The notes: generated from the sequence alone by a model not told the origin. DNA of 48,896 nucleotides from Burkholderiales bacterium (GCA_019744975.1 JAIETP010000021.1:1-48896); one strand, 5' to 3'. Positions 29,626 to 38,725 are shown, numbered from the stretch's first letter. Translations and numbers: made by a program.

Positions 29626-30126
29626 TCAGGACTTGATGTTGCCGATGCTGGCCAACTCCCTGCGCAGGGATATCTGATCCAGTTTTTCCAGCGGCAGGTT
29701 CAGGAAAATGGCGATACGCCGGTTAAGAACCATGTAGGCATCGGCAAATGCCCTCATTTTCTTTTCCTCGTTGCCTTCCACGGCAACCGGATCATCCACA
29801 CCCCAGTGCGCGGTTACCGGCTGACCCGGCCAGACCGGACAGACTTCACCGGCAGCCCTGTCGCAGACGGTCAGCACAAAATCCATTTTTGGCGCGCCCG
29901 GCGCGGCGAACTCGGCCCAATCCTTGCAGCGCAGATTCTGGGTGCTGATGTTGTGGCGTTCCAGATACGCGATGGCATGGGGATTTACCGCCTTCGCCGG
30001 GTGGCTGCCGGCGCTGTATGCAACAAACCGGCCTTTCCCGAGCTGGTTGAGTATGGCCTCCGCCATGATGCTGCGTGCGGTGTTTGCCGTGCAAAGGAAC
30101 AGCACATTGAAGACCCGGCTTTCCAT
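29626..30126 (-). CDS. arsC: Arsenate reductase ArsC, low-molecular-weight phosphatase type
   Basis: Reduces As(V) to As(III). 166 residues of the low-molecular-weight tyrosine phosphatase fold. The P-loop VLFLCTANTARS carries Cys12 and Arg18 (CX5R). Further cysteines in the LRCKDW and LTVCDRAAGEVCPVWPG segments fit the redox cascade of thioredoxin-linked enzymes. AHWGVDDP supplies the catalytic Asp. Which thiol partner is used is not visible. It sits between arsR and acr3. Confidence 0.92.
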   Translation of the reverse strand: MESRVFNVLFLCTANTARSIMAEAILNQLGKGRFVAYSAGSHPAKAVNPHAIAYLERHNISTQNLRCKDWAEFAAPGAPKMDFVLTVCDRAAGEVCPVWPGQPVTAHWGVDDPVAVEGNEEKKMRAFADAYMVLNRRIAIFLNLPLEKLDQISLRRELASIGNIKS

Positions 30127-30210
30127 GAGGTTTCCCCTGTTGGGTTGAGTTGCTGAAATAACTGTCTGCTTGCTTGCGGTTTTTCATGCCCGTTTACAGA
30201 CACGGATTTT

Positions 30211-30567
30211 TTACCAACCGGCGTGTGCGGAACAATCCATTGCCGGCATCGCGACGCAGGGTTCTCCATGGCAGCAGTGTGCGGTCATGAATTGCATCAG
30301 CTGCTGCATCGCTTGCATGTCGGCGCGATAGCGCAAAAAGCGACCTTCGCGTTCCTGTGTGATCAAGCCGCAGGCTTGCAGTTCTTTGAGGTGAAAGGAC
30401 AGCAGGTTCGCCGAAACGTCCAGTGTCGCGGCAATCTGGCCCGGGCACAGGCCGTCAGGCCCTGCGCCGACCAGCAGGCGGAATACCCGCAGGCGCGAAA
30501 CCTGGGCGAGGGCGGCCAGCGCCCTGACGGCGCCTGTTTCCCCGGCAAGGTCCAGGCCGCGCTTCAT
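30211..30567 (-). CDS. arsR: ArsR-family arsenic-responsive repressor
   Basis: A 118-residue winged-helix repressor. The recognition helix region is LDVSANLLSFHLKELQACGLI (49-69), followed by the wing QEREGRFLRY. The classical helix-3 cysteine pair is absent. A C-terminal cluster, Cys98-Cys99 and Cys104 (HCCHGEPC), plus Cys112, resembles the C-terminal As(III) site of the Acidithiobacillus ferrooxidans ArsR type. It lies third in the operon, 10 bp after arsJ. A likely operator is at 32892-32907 upstream of the first gene. Confidence 0.9.
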   Translation of the reverse strand: MKRGLDLAGETGAVRALAALAQVSRLRVFRLLVGAGPDGLCPGQIAATLDVSANLLSFHLKELQACGLITQEREGRFLRYRADMQAMQQLMQFMTAHCCHGEPCVAMPAMDCSAHAGW

Positions 30568-30577
30568 GCCGCCACCT

Positions 30578-31819
30578 TCATGTTGGTACTTTCTCAGTGT
30601 CCGAAAACCCTTCGGGCAACTTCAGCGTGATCAGCCAGCAGATGAACAACATGAGCGCGGAGCCAAGCAGCGTCCAGGTCAGGCCGCCCCACTGGTACAA
30701 CAACCCCGACAGCAGGGTGCCGAGGAAGCGGCCCAGGGCATTGGCGGCATAATAAAAACCCACATCCTCGGCCGCTTTTTCCGAGCCCGCATAGGCCAGG
30801 ATCAGATAACTGTGTACGGAAGAATTCACGGCAAAAACAAATCCGAAGACACCCAGGCCGCCGACAATGACCCATTGCAATTGCGGCGCAGCCAGGTATG
30901 CGGCGGCAGCCAAAGCCAGTGGAATGAGCATCAAGGCCGCCGACCATGCGCGGGCCGCCGGCACCTCGCTGCTCAAACCGTCATTGCTGCGACGGATCAG
31001 ATGCGGAGCGAGGGCCTGCACCAGTCCGTAGCCAATGGTCCATGCCGCGAGAAAGCCGCCGACCATGGAAAATGTCCAGCCGGCCGAGTAGAGAAAGACC
31101 GGCACACCCACCACAAACCAGACATCACGGGCGCCAAACAAAACGATGCGTGCCGCGGCCAGCGCGTTGATGCCGGGGTTTTTTGCGAACAGCTCGCGGG
31201 CGGATCTGGAGGCTTTGTTTTTTCCCATCATTGGCGGCAGTGCAAGCACCACACCCAGCAGGACCAGCGCCAGCAGTCCAGCCATGCACCATAACGACCA
31301 CTGGAAGCCCAGCGTCTCCAGCATCAGTCCGCCGAGGAAAAAACCGATGCCTTTCATCGCATTTTTGCTGCCGGTGAACCAGGCGACCCACTGGAACAAC
31401 TGCCCCGCGTCCCGGTCTCCGACCTGCGCCGCCGTGACCTTGATCGCCGATTTGCTGGCGGTTTTGGTCAGATCTTTCGCCACGCCGCAGATGCCCTGCG
31501 CGACCAGCACCCAGGCCACCGACATCGCGGCGGTCCATTCAGGATTGAGTTGGGAGAGCAGTGTGAAGCCGATGATCTGGGTGACCAGACCGACCATCAG
31601 CATTTTTGTAATACCGAAACGGGTGGCCAGCCAGCCGCCGATCAGATTGGCCACCACGCCGGCGGCTTCGTAGAGCAGAAACAGGAAGGCCAGGGTAAAG
31701 GGCGAGTAACCCAGCCGGTAGAAATGCAGCAACACCAGCATCCGCAACGCGCCATCGGTGAGGGTAAATCCCCAATACGCGGCGGTGACGATGGCGTAAT
31801 GGCGTGCGGCGGCCTGCAT
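30578..31819 (-). CDS. arsJ: Organoarsenical efflux MFS transporter ArsJ
   Basis: ArsJ exports 1-arseno-3-phosphoglycerate, the product that GAPDH makes when arsenate replaces phosphate; outside the cell it breaks down to arsenate. 413 residues, about twelve TM helices. The family-typical stretches HYAIVTAAYWGFTLTDGALR at the N-terminus and KDLTKTASKSAIKV in the loop after TM4 support ArsJ over generic MFS. I choose the ATG at 31819, one base after the GAPDH stop, with AGGA 7 bp before it; a second ATG at 31837 would overlap GAPDH by 17 bp. Pairing with a GAPDH gene is the diagnostic context. Confidence 0.93.
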   Translation of the reverse strand: MQAAARHYAIVTAAYWGFTLTDGALRMLVLLHFYRLGYSPFTLAFLFLLYEAAGVVANLIGGWLATRFGITKMLMVGLVTQIIGFTLLSQLNPEWTAAMSVAWVLVAQGICGVAKDLTKTASKSAIKVTAAQVGDRDAGQLFQWVAWFTGSKNAMKGIGFFLGGLMLETLGFQWSLWCMAGLLALVLLGVVLALPPMMGKNKASRSARELFAKNPGINALAAARIVLFGARDVWFVVGVPVFLYSAGWTFSMVGGFLAAWTIGYGLVQALAPHLIRRSNDGLSSEVPAARAWSAALMLIPLALAAAAYLAAPQLQWVIVGGLGVFGFVFAVNSSVHSYLILAYAGSEKAAEDVGFYYAANALGRFLGTLLSGLLYQWGGLTWTLLGSALMLFICWLITLKLPEGFSDTEKVPT

Positions 31820-31820
31820 T

Positions 31821-32864
31821 TCAGATTCCTGCTTCATTCATGTGGCAGGCGAGATCGACCATGCGGCAGGCGTAGCCCATTTCGTTGTCATACCAGGCAT
31901 AAACCTTGAGCAGGGTGCCGTCGGTGACCATGGTCGACGGTGCATCGATGATGCTGCTGCGGGTATCACGCGCGTAATCGGCGCTGACCAGCGGCCGGGT
32001 TTCATAACCGAGTATGCCGGCCAGCGCCCCCCGGGCTGCCGCGGCAAACAGGGCGTTGACCTCTTCCGCGGAGGTGGCGCGCTGCAACTCGAACACGCAA
32101 TCGGTCAGCGAGGCATTCAGTACCGGTGCGCGGACGGCGTGGCCATTCAACTTGCCCTTCAGTTCGGGGTAGATCAATGCAATCGCTGTTGCGCTGCCGG
32201 TCGTTGTCGGTGCCAGACTCAGCATCGCGCTGCGTGCCCGGCGCAAGTCCTTGTGCGGGGCATCCACCACCAGGTTGGTATTGGTGGGGTCGTGAATGGT
32301 GGTGATCTGCCCGTGCCGGATGCCCAGATTTTCATGCACCACTTTCACCACCGGTGCGAGGCAGTTGGTGGTGCAGGAGGCAGCCGTGACGATGCGGTTT
32401 TTGGCGGGGTCGTAGAGTTCATGATTGATGCCGACGACAATGTTCAATATTCCGCCAGTCTTGACCGGCGCGGCCACGATGACCCGTTTGGCGCCGCGCT
32501 GAAGATGGCCTTCCAGCGTTTCCGGTGTGAGGAATTTGCCGGTACATTCGAGAACCACATCGACGCCAAGATCACCCCAGGGAATTTCCGCGGCCGTGCC
32601 GTGAGCGCTGAACGAAAGGCGCCGGTCGTTGATGCGTATGGCCTGTTCATTTTCTGCGGCGATATCCGCGCGCCATTTTCCCTGGACGCTGTCGAAGGCC
32701 AGCAGATGCACGGTGGCCGCGGCGCCGCCCTTGAGTTCGTTGAGATGTGCGACTTCGAGACGGTTGCCGGCGCGGGGATCCTCTTCGGGTCGCTCCGCCG
32801 CGCCCATTGCCGCGCGCAAGGCCAAACGACCGATTCGCCCCATGCCGTTGATGCCGACTTTCAT
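31821..32864 (-). CDS. ArsJ-associated glyceraldehyde-3-phosphate dehydrogenase
   Basis: In ars operons this GAPDH forms 1-arseno-3-phosphoglycerate from glyceraldehyde-3-phosphate and arsenate for ArsJ to export. 347 residues: NAD-binding [10 protein letters not shown] (4-13), catalytic Cys164 in [11 protein letters not shown], and the ring [31 protein letters not shown]-type C-terminus. Residues 22-34 ([14 protein letters not shown]) are the acidic insertion typical of this clade. It is the first gene of the ars unit, with promoter and ArsR-type operator upstream, divergent from dapA. Tight packing with arsJ argues against a housekeeping glycolytic role. Confidence 0.9.
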   Translation of the reverse strand: MKVGINGMGRIGRLALRAAMGAAERPEEDPRAGNRLEVAHLNELKGGAAATVHLLAFDSVQGKWRADIAAENEQAIRINDRRLSFSAHGTAAEIPWGDLGVDVVLECTGKFLTPETLEGHLQRGAKRVIVAAPVKTGGILNIVVGINHELYDPAKNRIVTAASCTTNCLAPVVKVVHENLGIRHGQITTIHDPTNTNLVVDAPHKDLRRARSAMLSLAPTTTGSATAIALIYPELKGKLNGHAVRAPVLNASLTDCVFELQRATSAEEVNALFAAAARGALAGILGYETRPLVSADYARDTRSSIIDAPSTMVTDGTLLKVYAWYDNEMGYACRMVDLACHMNEAGI

Positions 32865-32891
32865 GCCTGTCCCTTCAAAAAATATGGATGT

Positions 32892-32940
32892 TTCAATTAT
32901 TGTTGAACCTTTATGCGAGTGTATGAGCCGAATATGACAA
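32892..32940 (-). promoter_or_regulatory. Ars operon promoter region with ArsR-type operator
   Basis: A perfect inverted repeat TTCAA, TTATTG, TTGAA at 32892-32907 has the CAA-N6-TTG form of ArsR/SmtB operators. Upstream on the minus strand, TTGTCA (32940-32935) is a plausible -35, with GCATAA about 18 bp further as a weak -10. The operator would then overlap the transcription start, ideal for repression. Confidence 0.6.
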
Positions 32941-33034
32941 CACGGAGACAGGCTGCGCGGCGCCAGTCAGGTATCCCTTTACGACAGGCTTCGGCTACAA
33001 TAGCGGGATTATTCGATGCATTTGATATTTTCTG

Positions 33035-33964
33035 ATGAAAATCAATGATTTAACAGGGGTTCGCGGCAGCATGGTGGCCATCGTCACGCCAATGGCCGAT
33101 GACGGTGCGCTGGATGTTGCTGCATTCCGTAAGCTGCTCGACTGGCACATTGCTGAAGGCACCGACGGCATCGTCGTCGTCGGCACCACGGGTGAATCGC
33201 CAACCGTCGATTTCGACGAACATCGTCTGCTGATCGAGACCGCGGTCAAACATGTCGCGGGACGGGTGCCGGTGGTTGCCGGTACCGGCGCCAACTCGAC
33301 ACGCGAAGCCATCGAACTCTCGCACTACGCCAAGGCCGCCGGCGCCGACATGAGCTTGTCGGTGGTGCCGTATTACAACAAGCCGACGCAGGAAGGGCTG
33401 TACCGCCATTTCCGCGCGATCGCCGAGGCTGTGGACATTCCACAAATCCTCTATAACGTGCCGGGGCGCACCGTTGCCGATCTCGGCAATGACACCACGC
33501 TGCGGCTGGCTGAGGTGCCGGGCATCATCGGCATCAAGGATGCGACGGGGAATCTCGAGCGCGGCACCGACCTGCTGCGCCGCAAACCAAAATCTTTCCG
33601 TGTTTACAGTGGTGACGACGCCACCGGTATCGCGCTGATGCTGCTTGGCGGTGACGGCGTCATTTCGGTGACGGCCAATGTCGTGCCGCGCATGATGCAT
33701 GAGATGTGCGTTGCCGCCCTTGGCGGCAACGCGGCTGGGGCGGTGGCGCTGAATAACCGCATGATGGGATTGCATCGTCATCTGTTCTGCGAAGCGAATC
33801 CGATACCGGTGAAATGGGCGGTGCAGCAGCTCGGCCTGATGCGGGGCGGAATACGCCTGCCGTTGACGCCGCTGGCACCGCAATATCATGAACAGCTGCG
33901 CGAGGCCATGCAGCAGGCCGGCGCCGTAAAAGTTACGGAAGGCAAACGTCATGCAGTGGCTTAA
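33035..33964 (+). CDS. dapA: 4-hydroxy-tetrahydrodipicolinate synthase
   Basis: DapA condenses pyruvate with aspartate semialdehyde, the first committed lysine/diaminopimelate step. 309 residues if it starts at 33035; MVAIVTPM at residue 13 is an alternative start that gives the more usual length. GTTGESPTV (50-58), ILYNVPGRT with the proton-relay Tyr near 140, and GIKDATGNL with the Schiff-base Lys168 identify it. The 3' end overlaps the bamC start by 14 bp, the conserved dapA-bamC arrangement. Confidence 0.95.
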   Translation: MKINDLTGVRGSMVAIVTPMADDGALDVAAFRKLLDWHIAEGTDGIVVVGTTGESPTVDFDEHRLLIETAVKHVAGRVPVVAGTGANSTREAIELSHYAKAAGADMSLSVVPYYNKPTQEGLYRHFRAIAEAVDIPQILYNVPGRTVADLGNDTTLRLAEVPGIIGIKDATGNLERGTDLLRRKPKSFRVYSGDDATGIALMLLGGDGVISVTANVVPRMMHEMCVAALGGNAAGAVALNNRMMGLHRHLFCEANPIPVKWAVQQLGLMRGGIRLPLTPLAPQYHEQLREAMQQAGAVKVTEGKRHAVA

Positions 33965-35090
33965 GCAGGCAGGTGCAGTTGCGGCAGTCGCCGCTGGATT
34001 GGTGCTGGCTGCCTGCGGTACAGTGGAAATACCAACCAAGAAAATCGACTACAAATCGACGACCAAGCTACCGAACCTGGAAATCCCCCCGGATCTGGCG
34101 CGCCCCGGCAGCGATGAGCGATTTGCGGTGCCGGACAGCGGTGCCGGCAAAGGCACGGCGACGTTCTCCGATTTCAACAAGGACCGGGCGTCACGTCCGC
34201 AGGCGGCTTCGGCACAGGCCGTGCTGCCGAACGTTGAAAACGTGCGCATCGAACGAGCCGGTACGCAACGCTGGCTGGTGGTGCCGGGCACACCCGAGCA
34301 GATCTGGCCTGCGGTCAAGGAGTTCTGGCAGCAAACGGGTTTTGTGGTCAATGTCGAGACGCCCGAAGCCGGGGTCATGGAAACCGACTGGAGCGAGAAC
34401 CGCGCGAAAATTCCGGAAACCGGGATTCGCGGTTTTGTTGGCCGCGCGCTCGACAGCCTGTATTCAACTTCCGAGCGGGATAAATTCCGCACGCGTCTTG
34501 AGCGCGGTGCACAGCCCGGAACGACCGAGATTTATGTCAGTCACCGCGGCATGGAAGAGGTTTACATCAACGAATACCAGGATCAACTGCGCTGGCAGCC
34601 GCGCAAACCGGATCCCGATCTGGAGGCGGAAATGCTGCGCCGGATGATGATCAGGCTCGGCGTCGATGGTGAGCGTGCAAAGACCCAGGTGGCTTCGGCC
34701 AAACTCGAACCGCAGGCCAAGCTCAATAAAGGCGGGGCTGCCGGCAGCATGCTGGCGCTGAACGACCAGTTTGACCGCGCCTGGCGGCGTGTCGGCCTGG
34801 CGCTGGACCGCGTCGGATTCACGGTCGAGGACCGGGATCGCTCGAAGGGGCTTTATTTCGTGCGTTACATTGATCCCGATGCCGATATCAAAACCACCGA
34901 AGAAAAAGGCTGGTTTTCCAAGCTGAAATTCTGGGGCAATACAAAAATCCAGAGCAAGGAGCAATACCGCATTCTTGTGCAGGCAGACGGTTCCGGAGCA
35001 GAAGTCCGCGTACTCGACAAGGATGGCACCCGTGAGCAGTCCGACACGGCCAATCGCATACTCACGCTGCTCTACGACCAGCTGAAGTGA
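33951..35090 (+). CDS. bamC: Outer membrane protein assembly factor BamC (NlpB/DapX)
   Basis: Lipoprotein of the BAM complex. 379 residues. The signal [20 protein letters not shown] ends in a lipobox with Cys22. The disordered N-terminal strand ([14 protein letters not shown], the segment that binds BamD) is followed by two helix-grip domains: [20 protein letters not shown]... near 98-120 and [24 protein letters not shown] near 274-297. The [12 protein letters not shown] strand is typical of NlpB. Translational overlap with dapA. A terminator follows. Confidence 0.92.
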   Translation: MQWLKQAGAVAAVAAGLVLAACGTVEIPTKKIDYKSTTKLPNLEIPPDLARPGSDERFAVPDSGAGKGTATFSDFNKDRASRPQAASAQAVLPNVENVRIERAGTQRWLVVPGTPEQIWPAVKEFWQQTGFVVNVETPEAGVMETDWSENRAKIPETGIRGFVGRALDSLYSTSERDKFRTRLERGAQPGTTEIYVSHRGMEEVYINEYQDQLRWQPRKPDPDLEAEMLRRMMIRLGVDGERAKTQVASAKLEPQAKLNKGGAAGSMLALNDQFDRAWRRVGLALDRVGFTVEDRDRSKGLYFVRYIDPDADIKTTEEKGWFSKLKFWGNTKIQSKEQYRILVQADGSGAEVRVLDKDGTREQSDTANRILTLLYDQLK

Positions 35091-35140
35091 GCGGCATCAG
35101 GTTGACGGGTTATTCCGTGCCGGTGCCGCGTTTTTCTTTT
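35091..35140 (+). terminator. Intrinsic terminator after bamC
   Basis: GCGGCA (35091-35096) pairs with TGCCGC (35124-35129). An inner pair ACGG/CCGT strengthens the stem, and the hairpin is followed by GTTTTTCTTTT. Confidence 0.55.
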
Positions 35141-35217
35141 CGACCGCTTTTTTCCCGCAGGCGCAGCTGGTCCTGCGTTTGGCTGTCGTGCGTTCTGCCT
35201 CCATGTGGCTCGCCTCC

Positions 35218-35985
35218 ATGCGTTTCGCGTCACTAGGCAGCGGCAGCGAGGGCAATGCGCTGGTGGTTGAGGCCGGCGATTCGCGCGTCCTGCTCGATTG
35301 CGGTTTCAGCGCGGCAGAAACGGTGCGCCGGCTGGCCCGTCTCGGGCTGGAACCGGATGCGCTGGATGCGATACTGGTGACCCACGAGCATGACGACCAT
35401 GTCGGCGGCGTGTCGCGCTTCGCCCGAAAATTCAATATCCCGGTTTACCTGTCCTACGGCACCCATGCGGCGACCACTGCCGCAGGAGGGATCTTTCCCG
35501 AAGTCGAGATCATCGACAGCCACACCCCTTTTGCCGTGGGTGACGTCGCGATTTTTCCCTATCCGGTGCCGCATGATGCGCGTGAACCGACGCAGTTTGT
35601 GTTCGGTGATGGCGCGTCCCGGCTGGGTGTGCTGACCGACGCCGGGGCGTCCACGCCGCATATCGAGGCCATGTTGTCCGGTCTCAAGGGACTGGTGATC
35701 GAATGCAACCACGACCGCGATTTGCTGATGGGCAGCAGCTACCCGGAATATCTGAAAAGCCGCATCGCGGGCCGTTACGGCCACCTCGACAACAATCAGG
35801 CTGCGCAGATCGTTGCCGCCATTGACCGGCAGTCGTTGCAGCACGTGGTGGCCGCGCATCTGTCGCAGAAAAACAATCGTCCGGAACTGGCCTGTGCTGC
35901 GCTGGCGGGTGCACTCAACTGTGCGCCGGACTGGATCGGCGTGGCCTCGCAGGCGGATGGTTTCGGCTGGCGCATGTTGAACTGA
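35218..35985 (+). CDS. MBL-fold metallo-hydrolase, YycJ/WalJ-like
   Basis: A 255-residue metallo-beta-lactamase-fold enzyme. RFASLGSGSEGNALVVEAG at the N-terminus is the YycJ/WalJ type. The metal motif is VTHEHDDHVGG near 61-71. Further ligands are His in PVPHDA, Asp in LTDAG and the late His near AAHLSQKNN. I start at the ATG 35218 (MRFASLG); the 13-residue extension upstream is not conserved-looking. These proteins act on nucleic acids or phosphoesters in some bacteria, but the substrate here is unknown. It runs into a bidirectional terminator. Confidence 0.82.
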   Translation: MRFASLGSGSEGNALVVEAGDSRVLLDCGFSAAETVRRLARLGLEPDALDAILVTHEHDDHVGGVSRFARKFNIPVYLSYGTHAATTAAGGIFPEVEIIDSHTPFAVGDVAIFPYPVPHDAREPTQFVFGDGASRLGVLTDAGASTPHIEAMLSGLKGLVIECNHDRDLLMGSSYPEYLKSRIAGRYGHLDNNQAAQIVAAIDRQSLQHVVAAHLSQKNNRPELACAALAGALNCAPDWIGVASQADGFGWRMLN

Positions 35986-36008
35986 GGCGCTGCCGCCCGC
36001 AACGGCAA

Positions 36009-36039
36009 TAAAAAAGCCGGCCCGCAGGCCGGCTTTTTC
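36009..36039. terminator. Bidirectional intrinsic terminator
   Basis: AGCCGGCC, loop CGCA, GGCCGGCT, with an A run on the left and TTTTT on the right, between the convergent MBL-fold gene and the alanine-rich lipoprotein gene. Confidence 0.9.
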
Positions 36040-36054
36040 TTGGTGCAGAGAAGC

Positions 36055-36351
36055 TTACTTCTTGACGGCGTCTTTGGCGGCGTCAGCAGCGCCTTTGGTG
36101 GCATCTGCCGCACCTTTGGCGGCGTCAGCAGCACCTTTGGCGGCATCGGCGGCGCCTTGGGCGGCGTCAGCGGCGCCTTTGGCGGCGTCGGCAGCCGGAG
36201 CGTCAGCTTTCGGGGCTTCCGGAGCGGGTGCCGGGGCCGGAGCCGGGGCAGGTGCCGGAGCGGGAGCAGGCGCGGGGGCCGGAGCCGGTTTTTCGCCGCA
36301 GGCGGTCAGACCAACCGCCAGCAGGGCGGCAATGAGGAGGGAGCGATTCAT
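36055..36351 (-). CDS. Small Ala/Pro-repeat lipoprotein
   Basis: A 98-residue predicted lipoprotein with no recognised family. The signal MNRSLLIAALLAVGLTAC has the acylated Cys at 18. Residues 22-42 are an almost pure Pro-Ala alternation, a stiff linker from the membrane. From about 50 to the end the seven-residue phrase GAADAAK recurs six times, encoded by 21-bp tandem DNA repeats (about 36067-36195); it predicts an amphipathic helix with Lys and Asp on one face. I start at the ATG 36351 because the lipoprotein signal begins there. Copy number probably varies between strains. Possibly a cell-envelope spacer, which is inference. Confidence 0.8.
   Translation of the reverse strand: MNRSLLIAALLAVGLTACGEKPAPAPAPAPAPAPAPAPAPAPAPEAPKADAPAADAAKGAADAAQGAADAAKGAADAAKGAADATKGAADAAKDAVKK
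36067..36195. repeat. 21-bp minisatellite inside the lipoprotein gene
   Basis: About six imperfect 21-bp units (for example GCACCTTTGGCGGCGTCAGC plus one base on the plus strand), each coding one GAADAAK heptapeptide. Changes are mostly at third positions (TCA, TCG, TCT), so the repeat is kept at protein level. Confidence 0.85.
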
Positions 36352-36508
36352 GATGATGACTATCCTTCGAAGGTAAAGAGGTTCATTCCAAATTTGGTTG
36401 GCATTTTGCGTATTGCAAAACCCGTAATGGCGCCTTGCAGCATTCATCATGCCGGGCCGGATTCTATCAGTGTTTTGAGCTTGTTTGACGGTCCCCGGCA
36501 ACTCCGAG

Positions 36509-37021
36509 TCACAACCCGGTGACGTTTGCCGCCAGCGGCGGGCCGGAGCATTCCTGGATTTCGCTGAACCGTTCGATCAACTGCTGGGCGCCGGCGGCGT
36601 CGTGTGTGCCCTGGGCAGCCCGCATGTGATCGTAATGGAAACGGTGCACATAGTGGCTGCCGTCAAAAATGACAAAGGGATCAGCAGCCTGTTTCGCCGC
36701 CCGCAGGGTTTCGCGGATGACGCAGGCATGGGTGAAGTACTGTGCCAGGGTGATCAGGCGCGGGCATTCGGTCGCCAGCGGCCGGATGTCGTGGAGCAGA
36801 ATCAGCAGCCGGTTGGCACGATTCGCCAGCAGGAACTGCCGCAGCAGTTCAATACGTGCCGTGCTGTTCCACGCGCGGCCCGCCGTTTTATCAAAAGTTT
36901 TGTCGAAAACGCGGATGATGTTCTGGGTCAGCGGGATCATCCGGTCGATGATCTCCTCGTATTCGCGGAAGCTTTCGAAACGCCGGTATTCGGCGTTGGG
37001 CGGGTTGCCGGTCAGTTCCAT
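36509..37021 (-). CDS. Conserved hypothetical protein, DUF7931-like
   Basis: A 170-residue soluble protein. RRFESFREYEEIIDRMI, NSTARIELLRQFLLANRANR, LLILLHDIRPLATECPRL and DPFVIFDGSHYVHRFHYDH are the recognisable blocks, which I associate with the DUF7931 family of betaproteobacteria. The overall pattern, helix then ILLHD then VIFD..HYVHRF, recalls phospholipase-D-like folds, but no HKD motif is present. It starts 3 bp after the roxA stop, so the two are co-transcribed. Function unknown. Confidence 0.65.
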   Translation of the reverse strand: MELTGNPPNAEYRRFESFREYEEIIDRMIPLTQNIIRVFDKTFDKTAGRAWNSTARIELLRQFLLANRANRLLILLHDIRPLATECPRLITLAQYFTHACVIRETLRAAKQAADPFVIFDGSHYVHRFHYDHMRAAQGTHDAAGAQQLIERFSEIQECSGPPLAANVTGL

Positions 37022-37024
37022 GAT

Positions 37025-38137
37025 TCAGGGCGCTGCATAACCGGCGCGGTACCAGGCGTAAAGCACGTCCATGCCGGCCGCAGGTACAACCGCTGGCGGC
37101 AGCCTGCGGTGGTCGGCGAACTGGCGGATGCGCGGTCGTGCGCGCGCGGGCACGACCCAGCGCTCGCCGTTGATGTAAAACGCGGCCTTGTCGTAGAGCA
37201 GTATCGATTGCGGCGCCAGACGCAGTCCCTTAATGCCGACGGCTTTGGTGAATCCGGCCATGGTCAGTGCGCGGCGCGGCGGCGCGTAGACCACGTGGTC
37301 TTTGGGCGCACTGAGGTCCTCACCGATGAAGCGCAGCAGGTCATCGCGGTTCCAGCGCGCGCCATCGAGCAGACGCAGCAGGCCCTGCGTCAGCCGGCTG
37401 TTGATCTCTGCGGGATGGCTTGTAGGTTTGAGGTCCGGATCGGTGTAAAGCCGCGGGGCATCCAGCCTGTCCTGCAGGTATTCGAGAAAACGGCCGCACA
37501 GATCCTGCGCCGACGGCGCGCGGAAACCGATCGAGTAGGTGATGCACTCGTCGAGCGCAACGCCGTCATGCGCGCAGCGTGGCGGCAGGTAGAGCATGTC
37601 GCCGCTTTCGAGTGTCCATTCGCGGCCGGCACGGAAACGGCTGAGTATTTTCAGCGGCGCATCCGGGACCAGCGCCAGATCGCGCTGGTTGCTGATCTGC
37701 CAGCGGCGGCGGCCTTCTCCCTGCAGCAGGAACACGTCATAGCTGTCGAAATGCGGGCCGACGCCGCCGCCGGGTGGGGCGTAACTGACCATCAGGTCGT
37801 CGAGGCGGGCATAGGGGATGAAGGCAAACTGCGCGAGCAAATCCTGCGCCTGCGGCAGCACATGATTCACGCCCTGCACCAGCAGCGTCCAGTTGCGCGC
37901 AGGCAGTCTGGCGAAATCGCGCCGGGTAAAAGGGCCGCGGCTGACCTGCCAGCGTCCACCCTTGCGCACGATCAGCCGCGATTCGGTATCGGCCGACCCG
38001 GCCATGTCCTGCAGGTCGCGGCGCGTCACCAGCGGCGCGAACTGCGGCAGGCTGGCACGGACCAGCAGCGGCTTTTTCTGCCAGTGCCGACGCAGGAATT
38101 GTGCCGGTGTCAAGCTGTTGAGCAGGAGGTTACGCAT
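37025..38137 (-). CDS. roxA: Cupin/JmjC 2-oxoglutarate oxygenase, ribosomal protein uL16 arginine hydroxylase
   Basis: RoxA (E. coli YcfD) hydroxylates an arginine of ribosomal protein uL16 using Fe(II), oxygen and 2-oxoglutarate. 370 residues. The iron triad is visible: His129 and Asp131 in VGPHFDSYDVFLLQ, His190 in YLPPRCAHDG, spacing as in YcfD. The N-terminal WQKKPLLVR (19-27) is also typical. The C-terminal winged-helix-like half is present. ATG 38137 is divergent from slyD. Confidence 0.9.
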   Translation of the reverse strand: MRNLLLNSLTPAQFLRRHWQKKPLLVRASLPQFAPLVTRRDLQDMAGSADTESRLIVRKGGRWQVSRGPFTRRDFARLPARNWTLLVQGVNHVLPQAQDLLAQFAFIPYARLDDLMVSYAPPGGGVGPHFDSYDVFLLQGEGRRRWQISNQRDLALVPDAPLKILSRFRAGREWTLESGDMLYLPPRCAHDGVALDECITYSIGFRAPSAQDLCGRFLEYLQDRLDAPRLYTDPDLKPTSHPAEINSRLTQGLLRLLDGARWNRDDLLRFIGEDLSAPKDHVVYAPPRRALTMAGFTKAVGIKGLRLAPQSILLYDKAAFYINGERWVVPARARPRIRQFADHRRLPPAVVPAAGMDVLYAWYRAGYAAP

Positions 38138-38245
38138 GTCACCCGATTATAAATTGGCCCGTGCTTGACCGCAGGACGCTTTGTTTACAGAATCCGGCAT
38201 CGGGCGCGGTACGGATCCGGCGCCACAACTGACCAGGAAACCTTG

Positions 38246-38725
38246 ATGCAAATCGCAAAAAACACGGTGGTGACGCTGACGTTCGAATTGATGGACGCGG
38301 AGGGCAACATGATCGAGAAGGCGGAGGCGCCGATTGCCTATCTGCATGGCGGCTTCCACGGCATTTTTCCGCTGGTCGAACAGGCGCTCGACGGCAAAAA
38401 AACGGGCGACAGCTGCAAGGTGCGCCTCGCACCAAACGACGCCTTCGGTGAATACGATGCCAAGCTGGTGCAGGTTGAGGGCCGTGACAAGTTCCCCCCC
38501 GATGTTGCCGTCGGCATGCAGTTCGAAGGCCGTGGCGAAGAGTCCGGTCATGCCATGGTCTATACGGTGACCGATGTCGCTGCAGACAAGGTGGTGGTGG
38601 ACGGCAACCATCCGCTGGCCGGGCAGACGCTGAATTTCAATTGCACGGTGACCGAAGTGCGTGCCGCGACCGGTGAGGAGATGGAGCATGGCCATGTGCA
38701 CGGCGCACACGGTCATCATCACTGA
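38246..38725 (+). CDS. slyD: FKBP-type peptidyl-prolyl isomerase SlyD
   Basis: A cytosolic prolyl isomerase and metallochaperone for nickel. I take the ATG at 38246 (MQIAKNTVVTLTFELMDAEG), with AGGA upstream, giving 159 residues; the 27 extra residues of the longer frame are not SlyD-like. PIAYLHGGFHGIFPLVEQAL and APNDAFGEYD frame the FKBP site, the insert-in-flap domain spans about 70-120, and the tail HGHVHGAHGHHH is a metal-binding His stretch. Converges with mutS. Confidence 0.93.
   Translation: MQIAKNTVVTLTFELMDAEGNMIEKAEAPIAYLHGGFHGIFPLVEQALDGKKTGDSCKVRLAPNDAFGEYDAKLVQVEGRDKFPPDVAVGMQFEGRGEESGHAMVYTVTDVAADKVVVDGNHPLAGQTLNFNCTVTEVRAATGEEMEHGHVHGAHGHHH

Noticed and set aside
36485-38152. 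555-codon open frame antisense to the DUF7931-like gene and roxA
   Set aside because: It spans two genuine minus-strand genes and shows only mirror-image composition.
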